DNA of 64,000 bases from Dama dama (taxonomy: Eukaryota; Chordata; Mammalia; Artiodactyla; Cervidae). The notes below the pieces were generated by a model, which searched no databases, was not told the DNA's origin, and saw nothing but the letters and a program-made list of their open reading frames with translations. Numbering within the stretch: the stretch's first letter is position 1; every line of letters begins with the position of its first letter. The stretch covers positions 71,269,001 through 71,333,000 of the forward strand of contig NC_083698.1 of assembly GCF_033118175.1 (NCBI RefSeq). Reading direction: 5' to 3'. Of this stretch, positions 53,169 through 63,842 are shown one piece after another. The translations under genes and the position numbers were made by a program.

Positions 53169-54086
53169 ACAGTGTTAGACGTGTGGTGTGTATGTATAGA
53201 CTTTTTATGCTGATGGTTTTCCCAAACCTATATCTTATCATAAGCATTTCCCATATTTCTGCCGTGGCTTCACAGTTATCTCAGTGATGACCCTTACAGC
53301 CTTGCAGAGTGATGGCCGTGCTTGCATGAGCTCCCAGCTGCTGGGCTGGATTCTTGTTTGAGCTGCTGCTTTCAGAAGGTGGAAGAAGCAGCCTCTGAGC
53401 TCTGGCCTGCTGGGGATCTGCCGGTCGCTGATTTTGTGTGTAGCCCACAGGGAGGTATGTGCAGGCCTGGCTGGGACACAGCCCCTCTACCTAGACTGCT
53501 TGTTGTGCCCCAAAGGGCCAGGTTTTCTCCCCTGCTCCTGGGCCCTGCGGGCAGCAGTGGGTGGACGTGAGTGCGGCCCTTGCCCAGTGAGGTCTTCACA
53601 AAGGCACCAGGGTCAGGGCCCGCACTGTGCCCTGTGATCTGCCTGCCGTGTGCTGATGGGATTATGTGCATTGGAGCTGCTGTCACACTGACCTTGGCTC
53701 TGGGAGGCTTTGTGACCAGGAATCTTGGCCAGTGTCCAGCTAGAACCTGTCGGGGCTGAACTCAGCTCTGCAACTAATAATGTTCTAGTGGGGTCCAGAC
53801 AGGCTCAGCTCTCAGGTTTCACTGCCAAGATAAGTTGGATTAACGGGCTGGAGCTGACGAAGACTTTTGGCCAATAGTGATCTTGTCTGCTCTCCCTCGA
53901 CCCCTGCGTTTCCCTCCTTCCTTCCATTTGGCCTCACTGGTTGTTTCTGATGCGTTCTGTCTGTTGTCAGGCCCGTGCACTTTTAGGATATCAGCTTCTC
54001 TGTGTCTTCTGACGCTGCTGGAAATGGCACGGTCTTGCCTATTTACTCTGGGGCCAGGGTAAAAAGGGAGTGGGCTCTGCAGTGAA
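53169..54086. other. Unassigned sequence
   Basis: No repeat or exon recognised. Small frames at 53322-53759 are open on both strands. Confidence 0.45.
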
Positions 54087-54180
54087 CACTGTGGCCTGGG
54101 TCCTGCCTCTCTGTGTGACCCTGGGACAGACACCTTGTCCTCTGAAGTGCTGCTGAACTCGGGGGGTTGGTATAAAGGAC
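54087..54180 (+). repeat. MIR SINE fragment
   Basis: GGCCTGGGTCCTGCCTCTCT, GTGTGACCCTGGGACAGACA and CCTTGTCCTCTGAAG match the plus MIR core (GGGTTCGAATCC ... TGTGACCTTGGGCAAG ... CCTCTGTG). Confidence 0.6.
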
Positions 54181-54222
54181 CTCCCTGGGTTGTTGGGGTA
54201 AATGTAATGTCGTGTACACACT

Positions 54223-54441
54223 GGATTTCCTGGTGGCGCTGGTGGTAAAGAACCCTCCTGCCAGTGTAGGAGATGTAAAAGATATAGCTTTGATCCCTGG
54301 GTTGGGAAGATTCTCTGGAGGAGGGCATGGCAACCCACTCCAGTATTCTTGCCTGGAGAATCCCATGGACAGAGGAGCCTGGTGGGCTACAGTACGTAGG
54401 GTCGCAAAGAGTCAGACATGGCTGAAGCAGCTTAGCATGCA
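54223..54441 (+). mobile_element. Bov-tA SINE with 10-bp TSD
   Basis: Plus-strand Bov-tA: GGATTTCCTGGTGGCGCTGG, ATCCCTGGGTTGGGAAG, AGGAGGGCATGGCAACCC, GAGGAGCCTGGTGGGC and CAGCTTAGCATGCA. TGTACACACT (54213-54222) and TGTACATACT (54442-54451) form a 10-bp duplication with one mismatch. Confidence 0.95.
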
Positions 54442-54451
54442 TGTACATACT

Positions 54452-54814
54452 AGGTGTCTTGTCATTACTTTTCTTTTTACTTTATTATTCAGTCTTTCTG
54501 GGAGCTGAATCCAGAAGGCTTTTCTGCCATGCCAGCCCGCCTCCCTGAGATACAGCTCCTGGGAAGGAGGTGGGTCTACGGGGCCCCCGAGCTCTTCCTA
54601 CCCAAGTGCATGTCCTCTGGGAGGGAGCCTGACAATCACAGGCTCACATTGCCCTTCTGATGCCCAATTAGCACGTCCTTGGTCTTCTGATACACTCTGG
54701 GGTTGGGTCGTGTATATGTTGTTTGTATCTCTCCTCACTAAAATCTGAGCTCTTCCAAGGACAGGAACCAAGGCTTCCTCTATCTTCATGTGATAAGGGC
54801 TTTGGAAGGAGCTG
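54452..54814. other. Unassigned sequence
   Basis: No feature recognised. Confidence 0.5.
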
Positions 54815-54895
54815 AGGGACGGCTGTGTGACCTTGGTCAAGGTCTTTGCCTCTGGAGCCTCCCTACTGTAAGCCTTCACTAGAGGAGGGACAATT
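54815..54895 (+). repeat. MIR SINE fragment
   Basis: GGCTGTGTGACCTTGGTCAA and GGTCTTTGCCTCTGGAGCCT match the plus MIR core. Confidence 0.55.
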
Positions 54896-56180
54896 CCACA
54901 GCTAAGTGGAAACATTTGAGAAGCTGGTTCTTTACAAGAAGAGAGGGAGGTGCGTGCATATTTTCCCAGGGTTTCATTAATTTTTTTTTTTTTTCAGGGC
55001 CACCATTTTCTTCTTTCTGGGAGTTTTGCTTTGCAGTGTATTCCATGAACTTTCAGAGGAGGGCAGTTGACACTTATTTTACAGGCTTGAGAATCTAGCC
55101 CACTGTTATTTTCTTGGAAAGTAGCCATGTTTTAAGTTGTCATATTATAGAAAGTTGATGGTCAGTGCCTGCTAGGAATCCATGAGGGCTCCCTGACAAG
55201 AGTTGGGAATACAAAATTGTTACTTCACTATTTCGGTAGCACAAAAGAATATTCATTTTGGAGAGAGTGTGTTGTGGGGTTCCTTGAAGTCCACACTGTA
55301 AAATGGCAAGAATTATTTCCTTTGTCTTTCTCTCAGAATGGATTCCAGTCACTATACAGACCCACTAGCAATGTGTAATCTCTTGTCTGATATTTAAATG
55401 AGAGTTTTGTTCTTATAAAAATGTTGAGCATCCATCAGACTCCTGCTGAGAAAAGAGTCGCCTCTCCCACTTATCTGCTTTCTGCCCAGACTGCTCAGAT
55501 CATGTTCACGAATTCTTTCTGTGGGACTGAGTGTCTTTTTAAAAAAATGGCTAGATTTTAGAGAGAAGTTTGGATGTGTTGTATGGTACCCTTGGTGCCT
55601 GGAGGCACATAACTCACGTTCAGATGATGATGGAAGAGTTGAGAGCTAGAGTGTGGCTTTGTTTGCCAGCCACAAGCTGGGTCTCTTCATCAGTTGATGC
55701 ATCTGTCCTGCCCCAAATGGCTGGTGGCTGCTTCAGGGCCTTGGCCCTGGCTAAATTCATGGCCCCATGGTACACGACCCCCCGACATCCCCTGCTACCC
55801 TCCTCCCACCACAGACACCAGCTTCCGCCTCCATGATGCTGTTCTCTTCCCAGTCTGATAAATGAGATGTGGTGTGCCAGCAGTTCATAGATCTCAGGCT
55901 GGCTGCTGGGAATAAAGGTACGTACCTGAGGGTGGCGATGGTGGGTGGGCTGACATTAATTATTGACTCTGCGTGAGGCCCTGTCAGAGGGTGACTCCAT
56001 TGTTTCTTCCTTTGTTTGTTCATTCACTCCCTCACTTATTGCTCTCAGGCAGCTAGCGTTTACTGAGTGCCGGCTGTGTCCTGGGATATGGTTAACCCTC
56101 GCAAACTCAGCTGGGCTTGCTGTGGCTTGATGGCTGAGATATCAGCTTGGATGCAGCAGAACAGCGTGGTGCTGGGGGTC
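54896..56180. other. Unassigned sequence
   Basis: A T-run lies at 54980-54994 with no target duplication. AT-rich stretches occur at 55080-55450. An ancient L2/MIR-like motif may be present near 56058-56110 (TTTACTGAGTGCCGGCTGTG). No exon recognised. Confidence 0.45.
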
Positions 56181-56560
56181 CTTAGGACCATGGGATTGGG
56201 CTGGTGGAGGTACTGAGGCCCATGGGATTGGGGGATCCTGAGGACCATGGGGATGGTGGAGGTCCTGAGGCCCATGGGATTGGGGGGCCCTGAAGACCAT
56301 GGGGCTGTGGAGGTCCTGGGGACCATGGGACTGAGGGACCCTGAGGACCACAGGGCTGGTGGAGGTCCTGGGGATCATGGGACTGGGGGACCCTGAGGAC
56401 CATGGGGCTGGTGGAGGTCCTGAGGCCCATGGGATTGGGGGATCCTGAGGACCATGGGGCTGTGGAGGTCCTGAAGCCCATGGGATTGGGGGACCTGGAG
56501 GCCCATGGGGCTGTGGAGGTCCTGAGGCCCATAGGATTGGGTGATGTTGAGGACCGCGAG
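56181..56560. repeat. Minisatellite, 51-52-bp unit, about 7 copies
   Basis: GGAGGT recurs at 56206, 56258, 56309, 56361, 56413, 56464 and 56515, giving spacings of 52, 51, 52, 52, 51 and 51. Each unit consists of two diverged halves of about 26 bp: one with GGTCCTGAGGCCCATGGGAT, one with GATCCTGAGGACCATGGGGC. Periods at or near 51 bp leave a minus-strand frame open (56182-56604) that encodes an imperfect 17-residue P/S/W/G-rich repeat, and further frames occur on both strands. This is a by-product of the period. No gene is claimed. Confidence 0.95.
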
Positions 56561-56930
56561 TTCAGAGCTGGGGATCCCTCCATCATAGCTCTCATTGTGT
56601 CCATCTCTAGTTACTTCTGACCATCTGATTCTGAATTCTCACTGTCATTTTGAGATTGAGGCCACATCTGTCCGAGGCTGTCTCTCTTGGGGCCAAGGGG
56701 CCCTTGGCTCTTGTGTGAGAGGCTTTTTTGCCATCATTCGGGACCCTGGAAACTTATCATCTGAATCTGTGCTTAAGGGGGAAAGGAGAAGGAGACAGAC
56801 TGTTAAAGACGGACAGACAAACCCAGTGGATGGTTGTTGAACTTAAAAGACTGCTTTTCATCCAACCTCTTTTTTGAAAATGGTCACATTGGACAGTTGC
56901 ATACCCTTCACCTTGATTTGCTGCAGGTTT
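56561..56930. other. Unassigned sequence
   Basis: Unique sequence after the minisatellite. Nothing recognised. Confidence 0.5.
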
Positions 56931-57124
56931 TTTTTTTTTTTTTTGCCATTTTGTCACATTGCCTGTATCTCTATTTTAGTGATATCTCTCTTTATTTACA
57001 TAACTTATGTGTCTATCATGAACTTCACCCATAAATACTTTAGCCTGTGTTTCTTGAAAACAAGGACACTTTCCCTCATCCCTCAACCTTAAGACCATGA
57101 TCACTCTAAGCAATTTAATTTTGA
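56931..57124 (-). repeat. Old L1M-type LINE remnant
   Basis: After a T-run (56931-56945), CTTGAAAACAAGGACACTTT, CCCTCATCCCTCAACC, AAGACCATGATCACTC and AAGCAATTTAATTTTGAT resemble the L1M 3' region. It appears to continue after the L1 insert (GCTAATGTCCGGTTCTTACT, GATTTCCCCAATGG). Confidence 0.55.
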
Positions 57125-57313
57125 TTTGTTTTTTTTTTCCATTTATTTTTATTAGTTGGAGGCTAATTACTTTACAATATTGTAGTGGTTTTTGCCATAC
57201 ATTGACATGAATCATCCATGGATTTACATATGTTCCCCATCCTGATCCCCCTTCCTGCCTCCCTCTCCATCCCATCCCTCTGGGTCTTCCCAGTGTACCA
57301 GCCCTGAGCACTT
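57125..57313 (-). mobile_element. Ruminant L1 3' UTR
   Basis: Reverse L1 3' end: T-run, CATTTATTTTTATTAGTTGG, AGGCTAATTACTTTACAATA, TTGTAGTGGTTTTTGCCATA, ATGAATCATCCATGGATTTA and the C-rich CCCATCCTGATCCCCCTTCC block. It sits inside the old L1M sequence. Confidence 0.9.
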
Positions 57314-57523
57314 GCTGACATCAGCTAATGTCCGGTTCTTACTTAGATTTCCCCAATGGTGCCCCAAAGTGCTTAAGGAAGCAAGAGCTATCCTTAATCT
57401 GTTCTGAATCTCATCATGGCTTATGTGTCACACGGTGTGATTTTGTCTATCTGTGCCCTGAAAGTGGGAGCAGGCCACCAGCTTTCTTTATTTAATATTA
57501 TTATTATTTTTTTTCATGGCTTT

Positions 57524-57536
57524 CCCCCCCCCCCCC
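57524..57536. repeat. Poly-C run
   Basis: Thirteen consecutive C residues, followed by GAAG. It is flanked by T-rich low-complexity sequence (57495-57560). Confidence 0.97.
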
Positions 57537-57549
57537 GAAGACATTTTTT

Positions 57550-58216
57550 TAATTAACTTTTTTTTATTTTGAGGTAATTTTCAGGCAGTTGTATGAAATA
57601 ATACAGAGAGATCCTATGTACCTTGACCCAGTTTCCTCCTAGGAAAACATCTTGAAAAACTGCAGGACTATGTCACAACCAGGATGTTGTCATTGATAGA
57701 GTACAGAACATTCCATCCCTACAAGGATCCTTATATGCCCGTTATAGCCAACCCTACTTCCCATCCATCTGCACCAAAACTTCATCCCAACAGTCACTAA
57801 TCTTCAGGTCTGTAGTTTTGACATTTAAAGAATGTCACATAAATGGGATCATACAGTTTGTAGATTTTTGGAATTGGCTTCTTCCAGTCAGCATAATTCT
57901 CTGGAGATCCATCCAGGTTGTTGCTCTATCAGTAGTTCATTCTGCTTCATTGCTGAGTGCTGCTCTGCGCTGTGGGTTGACTACTGTTTCTTCACTGGTT
58001 GAAGGTCTTCTCTGCTGATTTGTGTCTTCAACCCATGAACATGGCATGTCTCTCCAGTTGTTTAGATCTTTGATTTTGTTCACTTAGCTTTGTGTAGATT
58101 TTAGCATGTAAGTCCTATATAAGTTTTGTTAGATTTACACCCAAGTAGTTACTTTTCTTTGAGTGATTGTAAATGGTACTGTATTTTTCATTCTGGCCTC
58201 CCTGTGATCATTGCTA
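57550..58216 (-). pseudogene. L1 LINE ORF2 C-terminal/3' region, left part
   Basis: Antisense L1: TGAAATAATACAGAGAGATC, AATGGGATCATACAGTTTGT, TGGAGATCCATCCAGGTTG, GTCTTCAACCCATGAACATG, TTGTTAGATTTACACCCAAG, GAGTGATTGTAAATGG. It is interrupted by a Bov-tA and resumes at about 58433. Decayed. Confidence 0.75.
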
Positions 58217-58432
58217 GTACGTGAAAGTGAAGTCACTCAGTCATGTCCATCTCTTTGTGACCCCATGGACTGTAGCCTAGCAGGCTCCTCCATCCATGGG
58301 ATTTTCCAGGCAAGAGTACTGGAGTGGGTTGCCATTTCCTTCTCCAGGAGATCGTCCCAACCCAAGGATAAAACCTGGATCTCCCACATTGCAGGCAGAC
58401 GCTTTACTGGCTGAGCCACTAGAGAAGAACAG
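58217..58432 (-). mobile_element. Bov-tA SINE inside L1
   Basis: Reverse Bov-tA: GTACGTGAAAGTGAAGTCAC, CCATGGACTGTAGCCTAGCA, CAAGAGTACTGGAGTGGG, CCCAACCCAAGGATAAAACC, head GGCTGAGCCACTAGAGAAG. L1 sequence continues on both sides, so it is an insertion. No clear TSD was resolved. Confidence 0.92.
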
Positions 58433-58610
58433 TACTTAGAAGTACTATCGACTTATGTATGTTTATGTTGTAGCCTATGATCTCTGTCAACTCACTTACT
58501 AGTTCTAGGAGTTTTATAGATTGCCTGGGATTACTATGTTGACAATCATGTCATCTGAAAATAGGGACAGATTTACTTATTCCTTGCTTTGAGGTTTCGA
58601 AGAGCTGAGA
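58433..58610 (-). pseudogene. L1 ORF2 fragment, right part (RT active-site region)
   Basis: ACTTACTAGTTCTAGGAGTT, GACAATCATGTCATCTGAAA and ATAGGGACAGATTTACTTAT are antisense L1 ORF2 around the reverse-transcriptase active site. The L1 motif FADD reads F-S-D-D here. Truncated and non-functional. Confidence 0.75.
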
Positions 58611-59264
58611 GCAATTGCCTCATAGGATATGCTAGCTTGGATTTGAGTCTTTTCTTGTCATTACATTCAGGATCACATAGGTGTGAGGTGGCCTACTCTG
58701 CTCACCTCATGTCAAGAGGTACAGTGTCTGTTGTCCTGCTCTTGGCCCTCAAAGCTTAATTACCTGGCGAAGGCCCTAGAATTCCTTGGTGTCAGGTATA
58801 TCTTTTCCTTTGTCCCTTTAAGACTCTTGAGCATCCTGCTTTCTAACTACCACTCAATCAATGGTTCAGCATCCAAGGATAGTCCTTGCCTGAATCAGTT
58901 ATATATTGAGATCATGAAATGCTAGACTTTTACCACTTAAGTACTTTGCAGACATTATCCTACAAGTAATCAGACTGTTAATTACCAATTGTCTTACCTG
59001 GATAGAGTAAGAGAATTTTATTTATTGTGTTTATTCTTTAGATGGGTCTGTGAATTTGTCAATAGAAGAATGCTCTTTAGTTTGTTTTTGTGATAGTATT
59101 CTCAAGTGCTTTCCAGTGGCACCCTATGTAACCTTTCTGGGACCAAGTCTGTAGCTTTCACTACAGCCACGCAGCAGATGCCTACCCAGGGCTCACTTGC
59201 CCAGCTCAGCCCACTGTTTGGGTGGGTTTGCTGAGAGTCTGTATTTTCTGACATATGTCTAAGT
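58611..59264. other. Unassigned sequence
   Basis: No feature recognised. Confidence 0.5.
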
Positions 59265-59409
59265 CAGGGTTTCTTGAAGTGAGGTCTCGGGACCAACATC
59301 AGCATCCCTGGGGACTGTTAGAAATTCCAGGTCTGGGCTCCACCATATTCTGGTCTAGGAGTGACAGTTGCAGGGTGTTTAGATGCCCACTCAAGTCTGA
59401 GAACCACTG
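59265..59409. mobile_element. MER5A-like nonautonomous hAT DNA transposon
   Basis: CAGGGTTTCTTGAAGTGAGG, CGGGACCAACATCAGCATCC, CTGGGGACTGTTAGAAATTC, CAGGTCTGGGCTCCACC, then CACTCAAGTCTGAGAACCAC. The terminal CAGGGTTTCT and GAGAACCACTG are degraded inverted repeats. About 145 bp, an ancient deletion derivative with no transposase. Confidence 0.82.
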
Positions 59410-60489
59410 GTTATGTTTATCCATTCTTCTGTATGAAGCACCAGCTCTGGAAACTCAGTGACATGGTTCAATCAGATATCTTTAAAATTCAGTTTGACTT
59501 TGCAGTAATCCACACATCTTTTTGTGTCAGGCTGTGGCTGGTAACTTTTCCAGTTCCTCTCAGGGGTCTGTGCCAGAGAAGACATGCGTTTATTTAGGAG
59601 AGCTCCATCCTTTAGCCAGCGGAGCCCCCAATTCCTGTTCCTTTGCAAGACTAGGACACCCAGCAGAGTGTAGGATTGGAGAGTGAGGTCAGCATTAACA
59701 AGCGTAAATTTGGGCATGTTTTCAGCATTCATTCATATTTCACTTTGTCCCCGACTGACTGGCTTGCTGCCGTAATGAGTGATAATCTATATTTCTGGAG
59801 GCCTTTGTTGCCAGCTCTTCTGGTTGAAGATAGTTTTATTCTTCATCAAACACATGAAGATGGAACTTCTTTTGTGTGCAAGACAGTGTGCTCTTCATGC
59901 AAAGGGAGATGAGTTGCTTTGAGCTCAGAAGCCGAGTTTAGCTTTGTGCACACATGAAACGATGTAGGAAGTGAATATGTTCATAAGAGCAAAAGGAGGT
60001 GCTGTGGGAACTGATCGTGACTAAGAGTGAGGCAACAGAGAGCCTAGGGTTTAAAGCAGATATTTCAGTCAGTCAAGTATATCAGATATCTATAGATACA
60101 TGTCTATATAGATCTATCTATCATCTATCTAGATAAATATATGAATTTGAGGGGGCTGGTGTGTTTGAAGTTTGCATGGCAGGCTAGAAATTTCCATAGG
60201 TTTTGATATTACAGTTTTGAGTTGAAAACAGTCTAGAGCAGAATTCCTCCCTCTATCTTTTCCCTTTAGTCTTTTCTCAAGGCTTTCAACTGTTTGGTTG
60301 AGGCCCCCCCAGTTATGGAGGAAAATCTGCTTTACTTGATATCTACTGATTTAAATGTGAATCATATCTGAAAAAACCTTTACAGCAACATGTAGAGAGA
60401 CACTTGGTGTCATAGTCTAGCTAAAAGGACACAGAAAATTAAGCATTACAGAGGAGAATCTGTACTAGAGACAAGATTCAAGTAGCAAC
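59410..60489. other. Unassigned sequence with a degenerate tetranucleotide tract
   Basis: At 60085-60140 there is a TATC/GATA-like tract (TCTATCTATCATCTATCTAG). No other feature recognised. Confidence 0.5.
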
Positions 60490-60560
60490 ATTACTATGTA
60501 CTATCTTGGGAATCCTGGACAACTTACTTCCCTTTGAGCCTCTGAGGTCAAGGGCCCTTT
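60490..60560 (+). repeat. MIR SINE fragment
   Basis: GGGAATCCTGGACAACTTAC and TTCCCTTTGAGCCTCTGAGG match the plus MIR core. Confidence 0.5.
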
Positions 60561-61154
60561 AGGCCCAATGGCTGTTTACTGATTTATATAACATAAGTAG
60601 AATAACGAGAAGTAATGTGGACATCAGGCTTGGTTGATCAAGCAACTCAACCATGTGACTGCCCATAAACTCTCTTCTCTGCCTTTGTAGTTGTCACGGT
60701 CTTTCCCTGGTGGGCCTCCTGTGACTATGAGATGGCAGTCAATTGCCCGTTGCATACTTCTGGAGAGAGAGCATCTCTTCTATGGCCATTCAATAGACGT
60801 CCTTTGGCCACAGAAGCCTTGCACTGACTGGTTAAGCCTAAGTTGTAGGTTTTTCCTGTGTCAGTGACTGTGGTGGAAGAGGGGAAGACTTATGTGGGTT
60901 GGTAAATATGTGCCAGAAAAGCTACCAATGCTGTCCCCTCGCTGGTTGGCCTCAGCCCAGGGCCCCCATGAGATAATGCACTCCATGGTACATGTGAGTA
61001 CTGAAAAAAGTGGGCTGTGATTGTAACATTCCCTACCTGGAGAAGCAGGGAAGGCCTTCTGTACGTTGGCTTAGAATAGACCTAGGTGGATTCCCCAGGA
61101 AAAGGTCCTTATTGAAAGGGACTTACTGGCAGGAGGGGTAGAGTTTTCTGTTGC
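60561..61154. other. Unassigned sequence
   Basis: Nothing recognised. Confidence 0.5.
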
Positions 61155-61255
61155 CGATAAGTCCTGATCTGTTGCTTACTGGCCTGTGACCTTCAATTCC
61201 CTGCATCTCAGGGTGTTTCTCCCGGAAGACAGGTGATAGGGCCTCTGTAAAGGGT
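61155..61255 (+). repeat. Possible MIR fragment
   Basis: TTGCTTACTGGCCTGTGACC, TTCAATTCCCTGCATCTCAG and GGTGATAGGGCCTCTG loosely follow the plus MIR core (CTTACTAGCTGTGTGACCTT ... CTCAGTTT). Weak. Confidence 0.35.
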
Positions 61256-63305
61256 GTGTCTTAGCATGGTGGTCAAATAAGAAGTTGATGAAAGTGTATT
61301 TTCTTCCCATCACTTACGGAATGCCTCTCAGCTTAGGAGCTATTTTTACATATTTTGTCTCACTTGGTGCAGCTGGCACAACTGTTGATTTTGGAACCAT
61401 TGTCATTGGCTAGGGGTTTGAGAGTCCCTGAAGGGTGAGTCCCAGGCAGGGGGTTCCTGGTTTCCCAGCTCTGATGCTGTTGTCCATAGTGATGTTTGCA
61501 CAGGGCAGAGGGCCTGGCCTGGTGGTGCCCAGTGAGTCCTGACTTGGCTTTGAGGTGGGGGCAGGAGCAGGAACTGGGGTGGCCATCATGGTGCCCGGAG
61601 CAGGAGTCTTTGGCACTCATCTGGGTTCCTCCACCCCTGCTGGCAGCTTGGTGTGTAACTGGCCACTGATGCATTGTCTCCAGGCACTGATAGAGTTGGC
61701 CAGCCTTGACACCTACTTCCCTATGCAAAGTATTGATAAAGTGACAGGCCTTTAACTTATTAATACTGTTCTTACTCATCTTCAGGCAAATCTAAAAGAA
61801 GTCTTGTCTCTACACATAGCTAAGAGACTGATGACCTGTTCTGCAGGCAGTTAAGAATCCCACTGAAAAGTCACACCACCTCTAAGGGTGTCCACACAGC
61901 AGATCGGAGACCTTCACCCAGGGTCCCACTTCAGCAGCAGGCACCTCACCATGATGAAGGGTGTGAATGTTCAAGTGTCTGTCCCATCCACCACTGACCA
62001 GATAATTCTAATTCCATTTCTTGGAGTTTTTAAAAGTAATTGTAAATGGTGCCGGAAATATTCTTTGCAGAACTTCATTGAAGTAAAGCGGCTCACTGCC
62101 ATTTCCAAACTGATCACCAGCTGGGCCCTGCTCAGTGCATTGTCCCCTGGAGGTGAGGGTGTCTGGAGTGTTTGCCATCACTACTAAAACGGAGAAATAT
62201 TCTATCAAACTGCATTGCATTTGGGCCCCGGTTTCCTGTTGGCCTTGAGCGGCCACTCAGCTTGGCATGGGTGACTATGCCAGTTGTCTACTGTGACACA
62301 GACTGCCCCAGACTCGGAGGATTAAGGCAACAAGGTTTATTTTTTCTTGTGGTCGGGGGCAGCCTGGGGTTGGCCTGAGGGGGTGGGCTGGGCTCAGCAG
62401 GGGGTCTGGCCACCGGCCTGTCCCTCCTCAGGGCCACGGGTCCTGGGTGTTCCTCAGGAGAGCTTTTGGGTTGAAGAGGGCGAAAGTAGAAGCTGTGGGC
62501 CAGCCCTGCCTGCGTGCCAGCACTTCCAGCAGCTTCTGTGGGCCACACACGGTGAGATCTATGCTGATTCAAGGTCCCTGTAGGGTGAAAAGTGTGGGGC
62601 GGTGTTTCTGAAATGCCGCTAGCCTCTCCCTTTAGTGACTGAGCACATTCTGTTTTACTGTTTGGCCTCTTGCTGATACCAGGCACCTCAGGAATCACCC
62701 AGCTCTGTCTGATTCTGAGCCTTGTGTGTGGGTGTGCTCTGGGGCCACAGGACCTCTTCCTCCAGAGTTCCCTCCGAAAAAAACCGTCTGAGTGACCACG
62801 AGATTTCTCCAAGAGGACAGGCCCCCGCCATGTCCTCCTGTGTCTACTCTGGGCTCTTCCTTCCTGTTCCTTCATCCTCCTGAGGCCAGTGGAGACCGGC
62901 TATGCTGTTGGCCAGTGTCCTGGGCCAAGGTTTGCTTCTGAGAAGACCAGGGGTGAGGTTACGTGCTCAGCACCACTTCCAAGAGGGGGGTCTCTGGGGG
63001 CACATGTCCAAAAGACGAGTCCGGAGGCTGACTGTGTGTCCCAAGGTCTGTGGGCCACTTGCTCCCTGGATGCCCTGATTCTGACTGTCAGCTGACACTC
63101 CTCTGAGCTGGTGGCCAGCTGTGAGGACAGGTGTGGAGCCTGGAAGATGCTCGGGGCTGTAGAGTGGCTGCCTTCCTCCGGAAGTCTCTGTAGCCTGAGG
63201 ATGTGGAAGAATCGCTGTGTGATCCTGGGGCGGTGGGTTTACTCTTTGGAAGGGTCTGTTTCATCTATGAGCCGGGAGAGGAGGCTGTGAGGTTTGTGAA
63301 GATGA
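61256..63305. other. 2.0 kb of unassigned sequence
   Basis: Minus-strand frames at 61360-61779 (139 codons), 62008-62256 and 62288-62875 (195 codons), and a plus frame at 61888-62187, are open. None has a domain I recognise and opposing or alternative frames are open at the same places. A weak MLT1-like string (CACAGACTGCCCCAGACTCG ... AAGGTTTATTTTTTCTTGTG) lies at 62294-62358. Confidence 0.4.
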
Positions 63306-63520
63306 TTCTTCCCTGGTGGCTCAGACGGTAAAGCGTCTGTCTACAATGCAGGAGACCCGGGTTCGATCCCTGGGTCGGGAAGATCCCCTGGAGAAGGAAA
63401 TGGCAACCCACTCCAGTACTATTGCCTGGAAAATCCCATGGACTGAGGAGCCTTGTAGACTACAGTCTATGCGGTCGCAAAGAGTCAGACACAACTGAGC
63501 GACTTCACTTTCAGTTTCAG
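63306..63520 (+). mobile_element. Bov-tA SINE, little diverged
   Basis: Plus-strand Bov-tA: TTCTTCCCTGGTGGCTCAGA, GTAAAGCGTCTGTCTACAAT, GGGTTCGATCCCTGGGTCGG, GAAATGGCAACCCACTCC, CAAAGAGTCAGACACAACTG, GCGACTTCACTTTCAG. Intact box B (GGTTCGATCCC) and low divergence suggest a relatively young copy. Confidence 0.95.
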
Positions 63521-63842
63521 AAGAAGAGAGAGTATTTCCGGAACTGGCACGGCTCAGCTGAGAGCTGGGCCTCTGGTCTGGTGTCCGAAATCTTGCTGAT
63601 GTTTGTGTGGGAGTGTGGTGCTTGCATGCAGCTGTCCTAGGTGGGAACCTGCTAGGCAGCCCCTGGAGCCCAGGATGCCCAGACACAGGCCTTTTAACCA
63701 CAGACGTCAATGTGCTTGTTATGTTCATCTTTGAAAAGTCCATGTTCTAAATCCACTGAATTTTAACTTTAGATCCATGTTAGCCTTGCCAGATTTCCAA
63801 AATGATTTGAAAAGCGTGCGAAAGTATGTATGTGTGAAGACT

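Noticed and set aside
54980..54994. T-run as a retrocopy tail
   Set aside because: No matching target duplication nearby and no recognisable insert.
55225..55275. Faint U6 snRNA resemblance (TTTCGGTAGCACA)
   Set aside because: Only about a dozen bases match the U6 5' region. The following sequence does not align, and no U6 terminator or A tail is present.
56060..56604. Open frames through the minisatellite as a repetitive secreted protein
   Set aside because: Several frames on both strands are open only because the unit is at or close to a multiple of three. There are no flanking exon signals and no signal peptide.
61360..62256. Possible processed pseudogene on the minus strand (several readable segments)
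   Set aside because: Minus frames looked protein-like in places, but alternative minus frames and a plus frame are open over the same bases. No A tail, target duplication or recognisable family was found.
62288..62875. 195-codon minus-strand open frame
   Set aside because: No recognisable domain, P/R/S-rich composition, no conserved start or splice context. It overlaps a plus frame at 62347-62583.
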